This document shows positions 48,701 through 60,889 of a stretch of DNA of 64,000 nucleotides, in pieces (positions within the stretch are counted from its first letter, which is position 1; each line of letters begins with the position of its first letter). The notes below the pieces were generated by a model. The model was not told the DNA's origin. It saw only the letters and a program-made list of their open reading frames with translations, and made no database searches. Source of the DNA: Eudromia elegans (taxonomy: Eukaryota; Chordata; Aves; Tinamiformes; Tinamidae). Location: contig PTEX01000110.1 of NCBI GenBank assembly GCA_003342815.1, positions 1,776,052 to 1,840,051 of the forward strand, in the 5' to 3' direction. The translations under genes and the position numbers were made by a program.

Positions 48701-51700
48701 AAACCAGCTATTCCTTTGCTGTAGCGGTGGGGATCGTGAAACTGTGGTTGGGTTTGTTCTTGTAATGACCGAAGATGAAATTGCTTTTGGCGAGACTCTT
48801 CCACCTGGGCTGCAGGACAGACTTTGGAAGCTTACAAGATAGAAGTCATGGAACAGTGTGCAGTTAGTGAAGTCCTGCTGCTTGTCAAGCAGGATGATAG
48901 GCGGACTGTCCAGGCAGCACTGTCCATAGAGCTGCTTCATCCGGAATAGACATCCTAAGGTTTCCTGAACATGCCCAGTGGTGACTCTCTGTCCTGATGT
49001 GTCTAAGCTAAATCATTTTTTGCTAAATATGGGAACTCATGTGGTATGTGCAACTTTAAGAATCATTCTGAAAGTATCATTTGTCAAATTTGCTTGTGAC
49101 TCTTGCTCTTTGGTCCCTTTCTCTTCTGGTGTCACATATTGATGAGGGAAAGAGCCTCAAACCGTATTGCTGAGATTGCAGACCTTTCCTTCTTGTTGTA
49201 GAAGAGAGGCCAGGTGCAGATAAGGGCTCCCAGGAGATTATTTAGGCCCAGTGTTTTCACTTATCCTAATGAAGCTGGCGGTCTCTCACCTAGTCTCCCA
49301 CACTAACCACAGGCTTCAACAAGGTAGTAAGGGAGAGTAGATGAGAGACAAAATAATTGAATTGTGTGTGTTGGGTCTGGAAAAAAGCTGGCAAATGCAA
49401 AGGCAGTGTGATTGTTTTGATGTTTGAGTGATTATATGTATGAATTTGGGTTGTTCTGGAAAATTAGTATAGACTTAGCTTAGACATATCTTGATTTTTG
49501 TGATTTTAGGAAATTTGTGTTTTTTAGGAAATTTTGTCAGCCTTTGCTCAAGATATTTTTTCTCAGTGAGGAAGGAAGAGTCGAAGAAGGGAGGTAGGAT
49601 ATAAATACAGCTCTATATAACTGCAGCTCTATTCCTTGGTTCTTTTGTTTATTCTTTTATTAAATATATGTTATATTATTATACTGCAATCCAGACTCAT
49701 TTAAAAGTATTTCAGAATGACACACCAGAGCTCCTCGTACTCTTTGTACCTGAAATTGTCATACAATTGTCATAGATAAGATTACGAATGACCTGCAAAA
49801 CACGCTGTAAGCATGCAGAACAGGAATGCAAAAGGAAGCCTCTTCCATCTATTAATAATTTAGAGTGAATTCTTCCAGTGGCTGAAAACGTAAGTCATGG
49901 TTCTCCTTCATTTGTAGCTACGAGCTGTCTGTCCTACCTATGTGCTGAAAGGCATTGATGCACTATTGAGAGAATACCACACTGCTCATTTAATCAGTAT
50001 TGGCTGTGTATTCAACATAGAGCAGATCAAATCTGACTGATTTATCATAGACTTTGAGGTAATTTTTCCTGTCAGCATAGGGAGACGTTCCATTAACAAT
50101 AGGCATTAGACATATTGTGAGAGAGGAGTCCTTGTCTTCTTACTGTCGTGTTTCTCCAGGTATAGTCCCACCTGTAAAGGATATAGGTAGGGCTTTGGTA
50201 AATTAGTATAAGATATCTAGAGAAATAACCAGCATAAATGATGCTGCATACACAGTTAGGAAAGGAAAAATTCTGTGTGTGTTCCACAGTGTATTTATAA
50301 ATAATTGACTTAACTGTTTCTTTCCTGTGCTTTTCTTTTACAAAAATATACGCATTGTTTAAGATGTGGAAAAGAATAGTCAAATCATTTTTTCTCCATT
50401 TAATTTTCATAAAAATGCACAGCTTATTTGTGCCTTAGTAGCACTAAGTATTCAGTCATTTATCATTGCTTTTCCACTGCATGAAACATGGTCACTCTGC
50501 ATCGCCTAAAATATGTACATGTAATCAAAAACTGGTAAGTGGTTGATATCCAGACTGTAATTTACTGAAAACCTTTTAAGTGAATGGTGGCAGTGTGCTT
50601 ATGTCTTCACAGATAGTAAAACACATCTGGTGTTCTCGTGAAAATTTGTGCAATTTAACAATCTCTGAAGCTTAAAGCCCTCTAAGTGGTGTTTTTGTCC
50701 TGTATATTCAGTAGGGTCTGTTATCCAAGGAGTCAGATACTTAGAGCAAATGTTTCATATCTTGTGCCTTCAACAAAATAGGTACCAGCCCATCCTGTCA
50801 TCTTGAATCACTGAGTCCTATAATTCTGACTGTAAGCATTTGAGAAATTACTCATCATTAATAGAGATAGTGATAGTTCTTCTACATTACTTTTTCTGTA
50901 TTTGTCAACCCAAAAGAAGTTGCCATCATTAAAAGAAGTTACTGCTCTGTGGCTTGTGCTCCAGGGAGTGTGAGGCTAAGACATACATTTAGGATGTATC
51001 TGAATTCTTAAGCTAAGCTGAAAAAAGTGCCTGCCTGGTTAGACTTACATCCTACCCCCATTTGGTTCAAGAATCCTGTGTTAGACCTGGAAACCTTTCT
51101 CCATCATCTGCTTTCTAACTGATGCTGTTTGAGGTCTACCCTAGTGTTCAGAGCATGGCTGTGGTTTCTTGTTCGTGCTTTGTCACTGGCCTGCCAACAA
51201 ACTTAAGTTGGTGATTGCACTGAGTTGCACCTCAGTTTCTCTATGCATAAACCTAAGATAATGACAGTGACTATCCTTGTGAAAAGATGTGGTGACCTGC
51301 TCATTAGAAATGAGCACGTGAGAAAGGGCTGAGTGCTAATGCTGATAATGATTTATTTTCCAGCTTTGTTTCAAGGTAGGAGCTGTCTCAAAGACATCTT
51401 AAAGAAATCTTAAGATTTCTTTAAAGATGTTTGCATGATATCCTCTTGCATTATCTCTGGGAAGCTAAATTCTGCCACTGTACATTTTCGTGTGAGTTAA
51501 TTGGCTGAAAAATAGGTCTTCACTTTCTGCTCTAAATATTAATGAAATTAGATCTCTACTTAGTCCCTCTATATTCTGGATGAAAGGTTCCAGAGAACTG
51601 TAAGACGATGTTTTATGTATCTAGTATTTTTGTTACTTAATACAAACTTACCTTGGTTTTACTCGGTGCTAGTATTGAAATTGAGAGTCCTATGTACTGA

Positions 51701-54360
51701 GAGTTATCAGAATTATTTACTCTCACCCATCTCTGACACAATTGTTTTTACTATGCTGGCTAGTGGCATGCATACGGCTGTGGTTGCGATTAACTTCTCA
51801 GGGCTTTCATCTTTGGTCTTCGTCCCATGGAAATGAGAGGCCTCAGAAGGTGGATACCAGTTCTGGGCTCTGTGGCTCCTCCGTAGTAGGACGTGATGCG
51901 GGAGCGGCTGCAGTGAGGGTCAGGGCTCTTGTGTGCAACTGGTGCTATGGCACTGCCATTCCAATGGAGACACCTTTTCTTTGATTAAACCTGCCAGAGG
52001 GGAGGAAATTTTTCTGTTTCTGCATACTCAAAGGTAGCAGGAGCTTGTAAGCTCCATACTCTCTCTAGACACCATTTCTGTGGTGAGAGCTTTGCTCTCT
52101 TTTCCTGATGAAGAAGAAGAAAAACACATAGGAGTACATTTAGGTTTATAGGTTTTGAGACAAATTTGAGTTGTCTGCCAAAACGCTTTGTTAACTTTAG
52201 TGTTAAAAGATGAATATTGCTGCCTTAAGTTGACTGGTGAAATATCTCTGGTTTTAGGAAGCCCGGGTGAGGAACACCTGTAGCAGGCTTTATTCTTTCT
52301 TTCCAATTCATGAAAAGATAAGATGCAATTCCCTTAGGAGAGTCTGTGGGTATTCTAACGTATGTTAGCTTTTTTTGTTGTTGTGAGGTTTTTTTTTAAG
52401 TACTTTTGGACTTGCTTGTCAGTAACATTCACTGAGCTGCACTAATTTTGAAAAATTCAGAATAGACTTTTGCCACTTTAGAGATAATCCATGAAAGCTC
52501 TCTTCCTGCAGCCTGCAATAAATCATCCTCTCCACTAAAAGCCTGGATGTCATTTGAAATTTATTGCATGGAGCTGGTAGTGGACTTAAAAGCCATTTCA
52601 CATGTCTTATTACTCCAGTCATCTAATTTATGGGTTTCAACCACAACTGTAGTTGAAAAAGTATTTTCCTTCGACTGATTAATATGATTTCTACTTTTGC
52701 ATTCACTTCCCTTCTACTGGATTTTTATGGTTTTCTATAACTATTGCAAGAGACTTTGGCATCCAGGAGAGTTTAAGATCTGAAACTGAAAGGAAAGTGC
52801 CAAGCCAGACTGATGGAGATTGACTGAGCTTTACTGGCTCTTAGCTGCACTTGTCAAAAGGTATCTCAGTTATTGTTAGTTGAGCAATCTTGCCCTAGGA
52901 AAGAAAAAGCTGTCGAGAGCTTCCTTGTTTAACATGAGAATTTGTGGCTCCATGGAGGGAGTATGAAGGCAGCCTATTAAATGCAGATGAGGTAAGCACA
53001 AGTAACCCATTTAACACAAAAGATGATAAGATATTGGCTTTTTTTCTCCCCCCACTTCTTACTGTGAGAGCTAGTTTGAAATCACTGCCCTAGATTGCAG
53101 AGTCCTTTGATTCTAGTCATGCTGATCTCTATAAGGAAAAATGGAATGAATTAGATATATAAACCAAATAAAAAGAAATACAGACACTAACATAAAAATG
53201 GAACATGTTACCTATTTTAGGAGTTTGCAAATTATGCAAAATTATGCAAAATTTCATTGATATGCATTGTGTGTGAATTAATAATTCTGTAGCACATACT
53301 ACATGTGAATGTGTTTTATGTGTGTGCCTGTACAAGTAATAATTAATTATGATTATTATAAAAGCATCAGAAAATCTCCTGGCACCTACCAGAAGAAGAG
53401 ATGTTGCATAATCCTTACCACCTTGAGTAGTTTATGCTAATCCTAAATGTGGCCCAGCCTGTATGGGTACCCGTGTGTGCACGCACACTCACAGAAAGCA
53501 GGCAAGGAAGAGCCTCAGTAAGAGCATCCGGTTGTTTCCCTATCATTATGGCATGATGTGAGGAGTTAAATGTATATATTTACCTCATATATGCATCAGT
53601 GCATATAGGGAGAGGTTAAGCACAAGCCCAACCAGATTTTATGAGGCACAGGATGTGAGGCATTGACTAAAATTCCTGACTGCAGCTTGGGTATGACTTG
53701 GCCGTGGCTGGTGCCACATGGGCCTGAGTGCACAAAGGTAGGTGGCTCAGGGCAGAGTCGAGTTGTGTGTGACACTAATACATCATCATGTCAAAATGAT
53801 TACTGGCCAGACCGGTGATTTTCATAGTCCAGTGCACATTGACATGCTACAAACACAGGTTTGGAATGAGTATATTCTTTATTGCCCATTTGTATAAATA
53901 CGGGCTCTAATAGGGAGGAAAAAGCACGCAGCTCTCACTCCCAAGTACTCATCTGTTTCAAGTTTCCTGAGAATTGAGGAAGATTAAAAACAAAGAGAGT
54001 ATAAAGAGAATCCTACTGTTGTTGTGGCTTCTGCAATGCATGTTTGCTGCTAATAACACCTGGGAGGCGGTGCGAAGTAACAGCTGAGGTGCTTAAGGGC
54101 ACCTCTAGTGCCATCTACCTCCTGTGCACATCTGTGGATGTGGGCATGCATCCAAGAAGAGGCTGAGGAGAAAAACAGGCTAAGATGGGATCACTGGAGA
54201 GGCTGGAGGAAGCAGTTCTTCTCCTTTGCTGAATCCGTAGGTTTCTAGGTGTGTCCTGGACACTCTTTGGTTCAGGGTGTTTGCCAAGTGTTTGAGTAAG
54301 AGCAGACCCCAGGCCAACAGTGGGATATAGGGGATATGACTAAGCCAAAGGGAAATACTT
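42771..54360. other. Long noncoding stretch, no gene seen
   Basis: Nearly 11.6 kb without a supported exon or recognisable transposon. Notable items are a T19 run at 44000-44018, an inverted repeat ctaaggaat/attccttag at 45796-45818, an octamer ATGCAAAT at 47292-47299, a 37-bp near-palindrome at 51394-51430, and two adjacent attatgcaaa copies at 53231-53250. Frames reach at most about 105 codons (50093-50410 minus) and are unrecognised. Part of the region, about 46370-47130, has AT-rich unique texture. Confidence 0.55.
51394..51430. repeat. 37-bp near-perfect palindrome
   Basis: The sequence around the centre aatcttaagatt is self-complementary over 37 bp with one single-base indel: acatcttaaagaaatc on the left and gatttctttaaagatgt on the right. 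It can extrude a cruciform with essentially no loop. No flanking duplication shows that it is a mobile element. Confidence 0.85.
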
Positions 54361-54530
54361 ACACCCGGATGCCTCCTGACCCAGGTGCTCCCGTTTCCCC
54401 TTGAGCCGAGCAGCCCAGCAGAGCTCGGGCAAGGTGGGAGCGCTGCCTGCCCGGCGCCCCTGGGCGACGATCTGCACGGAGCCTCCGCGCCCAGGTTCCG
54501 TACCGGTGGATCTGGCAGGGCGAAACGGCA
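54361..54530. other. Short dense CpG cluster
   Basis: About 16 CpG in 170 bp, including cccggcgcccctgggcgac and ccgcgccc. This is the densest CpG cluster in the window. Two overlapping minus-strand frames (54180-54614, 144 codons; 54340-54726, 128 codons) and a plus frame (54385-54567) run through it in different frames. None is recognised, and they are expected from GC content. It may be a small CpG island. Confidence 0.45.
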
Positions 54531-54899
54531 GTTTTGTAGGGAATTTGCTGTGCGATTCCACTGCTGAATAGAAAGCCGATGCTGTAATAGAGAACGCAAC
54601 ACTGGAAGTCCCAAGATGATGAAAGATTAATGAGTTCGGGTTAGGCTTGCAACAGCTGTTTCTTTTTTCCTTTTTTTTTTTTTTTTTTCTTGTACATAGG
54701 CAGTAATATTGTGAAAAGGTAAACATATTAGCTAAGTATTAACTTTTTAAAAAACACAACAAAAAGCACATGACAGGTCCCTGCATCTAAAACAAAACGA
54801 TGCAAGTTAGGTTTCGAACTGAATCCAGTGGAATACTAAAATTTAAAGAGGAAATTATTAGAACCATCAGTTTGTGTTAAGATTTAATAATGAAATGAA
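54531..54899. other. Noncoding stretch with T18 tract
   Basis: T18 at 54671-54688, otherwise unremarkable AT-rich sequence. Confidence 0.6.
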
Positions 54900-55560
54900 A
54901 ACTTGTTTTCTACAAAGACAAGTTTATTTAGGAACGAAATCTTGAGCAATTAAAGCAGCGACTGCAGTCATAAGAGCTAAGTTGCTTTACCCAATTTGTG
55001 GCTTGCAAAGCAAGCAGTGCATATTTTCTGTTGTCAATTTTTCACAGTTCATACTTCAGCATAATGATTTGTCTATACTTGGGTAATATTTTCAGGAATG
55101 CTCAATTTGAAAATTAATTTGCTTCATCTGTAGTGACGTCCTCTTTGTGTTTGCTTCCTGCGAATGTTCCTGCTGTTAAATTTTGCTGGCACAAATATGT
55201 AAAAACACGTGTGTTTGGAGGAGCCAATTTTTTAAACTGCATGCACAATTACTTGCTGGAAATTCATGTGCACTCATTCGGGAAACAGGAAAAAAAAAAG
55301 GCGTAAATAGTCCCAATTAACTAATACAGCTTGAGGAGAAAATATTAAATTGTTTGTGCTTGCAGAGAGATAGAGATTTGCCTTCAACCTGATTTGATAC
55401 TTTCAAGTGCATTTTTAATCCGCGGAGGAAAAAAGGCTGAATTAATTTAATAATTAGTTCAGCTGTTCTGAAAATGTTTTAACTTGTTACCTGTTTATTG
55501 TTTGCTTTTTGCCTTTTTTTTGGGTGTATTTATGGGATTCAATGTTTCTCACTATCCGTC
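54900..55560. promoter_or_regulatory. Candidate conserved noncoding element with homeodomain palindrome
   Basis: Dense AT-rich motif sequence: a CRE-like tgacgtc (55134-55140), gaaaattaatttgc (about 55107), an inverted TAAT-containing repeat from 55437 to 55462 (ctgaattaat and attagttcag arms around ttaata, one mismatch), and a FOX-like tgtttat (55492-55498). No coding frame and no transposon. The call is inferred; motif content alone does not prove function. Confidence 0.35.
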
Positions 55561-55805
55561 CTCTTCATAATCCTTTGCCATGAGATGACAGGTATCAAAG
55601 ACAAACCTATAATCCGCGTGCAGCTCTTTTCTTGACCTTGCTGCACCGGAGGAGTCTTCTGTATGCCGTTTTGCCTGAGACAGAGACAAAAACAAAAGGA
55701 AAAGACCAACTGGGAAGCAGGGCCCCAGAGCGATGCAGCTCAGCAGGCAGCAGATTGCTAATGGCACCTGTATTTCAGTTTGCAGCAGTGAGTGCTAATA
55801 ACAAA

Positions 55806-55827
55806 ACACGTGCACACGCGCGCACGC
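55806..55827. other. Alternating purine-pyrimidine tract, possible Z-DNA
   Basis: Twenty-two bases alternate strictly (acacgtgcacacgcgcgc and so on), with a CG-rich core and a CACGTG box. A C/T-rich run follows directly to about 55877 with few purines. Both properties favour non-B DNA. Confidence 0.7.
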
Positions 55828-57377
55828 CGCCCCCCGGTCCCGCTCCATCCCTCCCCCTCCACTTTCCTTCCCCACTCCCACATGCTTAATTAGAAAATCT
55901 GGTGCAGCCAGCGACGTTATCTGCCATTCCATGTGTGTTTGTGGGGAATGCGCTCTTTGATGTTGCTGATAAGCTTTGCTGTGTTGTGGGTAGTTAATTG
56001 GTATTGGAAAGGAAATATCTGGACTAGTGTAAAAGGAAGCTTTCTAACTGTCTCTCATGCAGCTGGTCGCAGTTGTTGATGAGCCAAGGTGTGGTATTGA
56101 TGTAGCAGTGGCGAGGAGGTCCTGCCAATATTGCCCACCCCCAGGAAGTGCGCGGAGCACCTGCACCTTTGGAAACGGTTCTGAACACTTCTTTTCTTCC
56201 ATCTTTGCAAAGGAACAAAAGCAGGAATAAAATAAAGTACTTCCCAAAACCTGGAGGGCCAAATTTCCTGTTAGTATAAATCACCATGTGCATGTGCGCG
56301 GTGATCTGTCCTCAGGTCGTGCTAGGCAGCCAGGACTTTGGGAGCACGGCTCGGGGTGGAGAAGCCTCTTGCAAGTTTGTGAGCTAACCGATGGCTTAGA
56401 TGCCTTCAGAACTCAAAATCAGAACCCCGGCTTTATTTTGAACTTTTCTTCTACAGTTTTCAAGCCTTGCATCTTATTTTGCATTTGCTGTACAGGAGCG
56501 TTTGCTGCAAATAATCTAGAAGGCTGTATTAAACCTTGCCTTATTCCTCTATTTAAAATACAGTGGAAAGACCATGATCTTTGTCAGGAAGGCAGGATAT
56601 TGTTCTTTGTTTAATGAGATCATCTGGCTCTTTTCTTAGATTTCTGTCTTTCTGTTATTATTGCTCACAGGGCTGACACCTTCATTTAGTAATAGATGAC
56701 TGTCATTGTGAACGGTCCTACTGTTCCTAATGAACTTTAAAATATTTGTTCTGGTTCTTTGGCTGTGTTTGCTATTGATTTGTTACATCTTTTTGCTTCC
56801 CTTCTCAGGTTTCTCCAATGTCTTCTTTCTGTTTTATATTTATTATATTCACTTTTTTTTTTCTTTCATTTGTTGTAAGCATTAGAAAAATTACAGCTGC
56901 TTTCACTTTGATTTTAGGTCTGGTTGCATTTTTATAACTAGAATGCTTCCCTTTCTGCATCATTACCCTGATTTCTTGGGTGGCTAATAAGATATTCTTA
57001 ACGTCTTGCCAATCATGTCATCTTTCTAGCTTATATTTTTTTTCTCCTGGATGAATTTGGTTCATAATTGTTTCCACCTTTTAAAACTGAGTGAGGAAAA
57101 GCTGGTAGAAAGATAAGTGGTTTGAACTTTATTCTGTGTGAATGCAACTGATGTAATCGAACCACAATCACTTGCGTCTAAGCAAAACTCATTTTTAATT
57201 GTGTCTATTTCTTTTCATCTGCCAAAATGATGTATAGGATGATGGTGCCCAGTGAGATCCAGACACCTCCCCACTCTTTATTCTCACAAAATTATCATGA
57301 TTAACTTCAGTTGTTTTCGTACCTGCCCATCTTAATGTCGAGCTGACAGAATTAGCTAATAATTGATGTTTATCTTG
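55828..57377. other. Noncoding stretch, no gene seen
   Basis: It begins with the C/T-rich run. A short AT motif block follows at about 55885-56000 (gcttaattag). The frames at 56024-56293 and 56044-56262 overlap, and 56288-56614 (108 codons, plus) is unrecognised. The rest is AT-rich. Confidence 0.55.
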
Positions 57378-57550
57378 CCGCGGGTTCCGCAGTGGTTTGG
57401 CTTACGGGCACTGACAGGGCTGGCAGGCCCGGCTCTGATCCTGCGTGTTGCTTGCTGGGCTGGTGGCGAGCAGGGTGAGCCGGCTGCCGCCTCCTCCACT
57501 CGCTACGGTGAGCAGACACCAGTTGCATGAGAGTCTGGCTTTTAGAAGAG
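57378..57550. other. CpG-enriched patch
   Basis: About 12 CpG in 170 bp, starting at gccgcgggttccgc and including gagccggctgccgcc. Flanks are AT-rich. It could be a small orphan CpG island. No frame or promoter motif supports a gene start. Confidence 0.35.
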
Positions 57551-58912
57551 ATCCGCAGCAGCTCCGAACGGATATTCTGTGTTAAACAATCAGCTGGGTA
57601 TTAGCCAGATATGCTACTCTTTGGGCCAGTTTCTGCTCGCTGAGTAAGAGGGGAGGTTCGATGCATGTTCCCACCTCATACAGCACGGAGGGAAAACCCC
57701 GGCACTGACCATGTCAGTGAGGAGAGGAGGGTGATTGGATATTCTTGGTCATACACCTTTCGCAGTACTGCCTTCGTGCTACGCCTCTTGCTGTGCTCCC
57801 ATCCAGTTCTGCGCTGTTTTCAATGCTGTGCTCCAAGTCCAAGGGATGCTAGGAAGCATGGAAACCGATCAGAGTCCAGAAAGCCCTGTTTTTGTCCAAC
57901 CTACGAGTTTTGTAATTGAGGTTGAAGAGGATTTAACTTTAGCAGTGCCTGGGAGGTTATTGCTGTCTGTGGGTGAGTTAGCAGAGCGTGAAGCATGATT
58001 TCCCTTCCCCCTGGCAGTAGGGCCCTGGAGAGGGGTCACCGAACCCCCAGACTCTGCCAAAGGATAATGAAACATGTGAGGAAAGGATTTACACAAAATA
58101 ATTATCAGAAGGGATGCTGGCAAGTAGCTTTACAAGAAAGTCTTGGAAAGGATGAAATAGAGGATAATTTAGGAGAAGTCTTGTTCTTTCCAATTCACCT
58201 GGCTGGTCTCTAGCCCAGTAGGCCCTGGTAGAGAGGAGCTCCAGTTCTGATGAGCGTGAGTGTCTGATAAGCTGCCTCTGATTCCACTTTCATTCATTAG
58301 TTTGGTGTGAAATAGGAGACCAAGTAGCTCCATTTGTGGGCCATTAGAGAAGCTTGTTACAGCCTCATTTGCAACTGATTTCAGACTTTCTCATCATGAG
58401 GCAGTCATAGATCAGTGCCCATAGACACCATATTATGTGTAGCCAGGCCAACACCACTTGCAGTGGTGCAAGTCAGTCTCTCCTACTGGTGTGTGTATCT
58501 GGGACAATGACTTTTAGTAGTACATGAATGCACAAATTAGCAATTTGCGCTAGCCTGCACACAGCTAGTAGCACACATACTAGAGCTTGGTAACTCCTGT
58601 CAGTACCTGATGGGTGAGGGGGAAAAATACCCACAAAAATCCTCTCACAGTTGCTGTTGATTTGCAAAGAAATTTGAAGGCCTGAGTGGTATATTAGGGC
58701 TGACAGTTTGAGAAGAATTTCTCTATTCAGTTTTTCTCTTTTTTCTTTTTCTCCTTCGTGCTGCTATTGACTCATCTATTCTTTTCACTCCCTGTTTACA
58801 CTCATTTGTATTCGCTTACTCTGCTGACTGGTTACATTCCACCAGCCACTTACAACTGCAATGAATAACGTCTTAGGCCCAGCGACTACAAGTGCAGGCT
58901 CCTCACACATCA
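57551..58912. other. Noncoding stretch, no gene seen
   Basis: Overlapping frames of 70-90 codons on both strands at 57665-58213 are unrecognised. A pyrimidine-rich run lies at about 58724-58750. Confidence 0.55.
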
Positions 58913-59518
58913 ATGTCGTTACTGGAATTACTTTTACTGATAGCAGCCACGTGGCAGGCGTGCTGGGAGCATGAAGAACATAATTATTCAGGTTTGCTCA
59001 AAAAAGAAAAAAAGAGACTTTTTTTTCTTAGCATGAAAATATTGCATTATTTTTATTTTTTTATTTTTTTTTTTTTTTTACTCATTGACTTCCATTGCCC
59101 AAGAGAAACAGTATGTCTTCTTCTTGCACCGTCTCTTCTGGCTCTTTCCACACTCCAGCTACAAAACAGGACTCCACATGGGATTAGGTTGTGTCTTGGT
59201 GTTATGTGGGACCTTGGAAGAAGAGTCAAGGAGTCTCCTGTGCTTTTCAAGGGGAAAGTTTCATTACTGCTATGGGGCTGGACAGACTTTTCTGGATACT
59301 TCAGGCCCAATCGCTGGCCCACGCTTACATTTAAACACAAGCTTAAATTTTGCCTGAGCTGGAGCCTGTTCAGAAAAGGCCTTCACAGGGACAGACAGCG
59401 AGAGGTTCGTAGTCCCTTCCCTACGATATTGCTCCCAGGAGAATGCAGCCTACTTGTTAAGACAGCTGCTCTGCTCTGCAGAGCTGAGAGCTTCAGAAAA
59501 GGAGCAGTTCTCTCTTAA
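58913..59518 (+). CDS. 201-codon open reading frame, doubtful
   Basis: This is the longest ATG-to-stop frame in the window (ATG 58913, TAA 59516-59518). The first residues, MSLLELLLLIAATWQAC, look like a signal peptide. A second hydrophobic block is encoded by the T-rich run at 59041-59079 and is F-rich, so it owes its existence to a homopolymer. The C-terminal half is basic, with no recognised domain. The - strand is open over part of it (59053-59340). No TATA box, splice context or poly-A signal was seen at convincing positions. It is most likely fortuitous. Confidence 0.12.
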   Translation: MSLLELLLLIAATWQACWEHEEHNYSGLLKKEKKRLFFLSMKILHYFYFFIFFFFLLIDFHCPRETVCLLLAPSLLALSTLQLQNRTPHGIRLCLGVMWDLGRRVKESPVLFKGKVSLLLWGWTDFSGYFRPNRWPTLTFKHKLKFCLSWSLFRKGLHRDRQREVRSPFPTILLPGECSLLVKTAALLCRAESFRKGAVLS

Positions 59519-60889
59519 AGGGTTTTATTTTTCTTTTCCTTTTGGAGGGAAGGATCTGCCCAATAGGTCCTGGATGGACTCAGGGCCTTGCCTGGGGTTC
59601 CACTGATTGGCTTTTAAGTTTCTTCTGAGTATTTATGAGATATTTGGATTTTTGTTTTATTTTATTCTCGCCAAGTGCCTCTGTCTGCATAGAGTAATCA
59701 CCACAGTGAACCCAGTAAGGGGTTTCATGACCTTAAAAAGAGTAATTGAATATTGGCATTAGATTTAATTGGGGCGGGGGGGAGTTAATTGTTCTTAATT
59801 TAATCTGAAAGACAAAAAAGACTTTAAAGATCTCGGCTGGCATGTGAAAGAATGCCCTCTTCTTGTTCTAGGTTGTATTGTCTCATTAAAATGCCCCTTT
59901 CCTGTAATCACTATTTCACAGTTCAGCCATCTCCAGATACTGTGAAACAGCTGTGCAAGGGTCAAGTACAAGAGGGCAATGGGAAAAGAAAATCACACCA
60001 CAGCTCCCAGGATTTCCAACCACCCTGTTAACAAATTTACTGACACAGGGCATAATTTTTACTGACGCTGCCCATTTTTTACTGACACTGACTCTTAAGA
60101 CTCCATAGGGAGCAGCTGCTGACATATCTCTTGACTTTGAAAAGCTCATTGCTGAAACAAAATGGTTTTATGCAAAGATTTACATACAGTGTCTAAACAT
60201 TAAGCAGGGGATCAATAGTTCTTCAAGTCAGAGTAACGGTCCCACATGGCATAGCGACATGTTAATTAATAAGAATGCACCCATTTTTCATCCTTGTACT
60301 TTTTTTTTCCCCCCTGTCTTACGAGTCCCAGGGGTCTGTTGAAGCACATGCATTTCTTATCAGCATGTACTACCTGGAGTATTTTCGAGGCTCTGGTTCT
60401 GGGTTGACACCTGTGCAGGCAGAGCTGACACCTTTCACTGAGGCCAGTGGACCTTGTCACAGGTGGTATCTGTGTATGTCCTTGCAGATCTTGCCCCAGG
60501 AGCAAGCCCTTGGTTAGGAGAGAAAGGTGGCTAGTAGATTTCAAAGACCTTATTGCCTAGATAGATTTAAATTAAAACGGGCATAGTTTTTAAGACATAA
60601 CAGCTGTCTGTTGTAGCTCCATGCTTGCTTTTTGTCCCTGCAGTCTCTCCAGTTGTTTGCTATTGACTTTTCAGCCTCACATAAACATGATTTTGTTTGG
60701 TTCATCTCTTATACCTGACCACTAAACTGCACTCTGTGTGGTACATGTATGCTTTTTTTCCCTCTTGCTGCTTGTGTTCCCTCTCAGTTGTTGACTGTGA
60801 CTGGAAAATAGGCATACAAAGCATTTTGCATTCTCTGAATGTACCACACAGTAATTCTGCTGTCTGAAAACTCTGTAATGTCAATAATT
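59519..60889. other. Noncoding stretch, no gene seen
   Basis: AT-rich, with a G-run (ggggcggggggg) near 59772-59783 and a possible stem ttcacagt/actgtgaa at 59916-59945. A short three-copy repeat at 60037-60090 is listed separately. Frames at 60266-60544 and 60275-60517 overlap on opposite strands. Confidence 0.55.
60037..60090. repeat. Short tandem repeat built on tttactgac
   Basis: Three copies of the core tttactgac(a/g)c begin near 60037, 60058 and 60079. The first two are followed by a related tail (agggcataat, tgcccatt). Confidence 0.75.

Noticed and set aside
54180-54614. 144-codon minus frame through the CpG cluster
   Set aside because: It overlaps other long frames in the same GC-rich block and has no recognisable domain.
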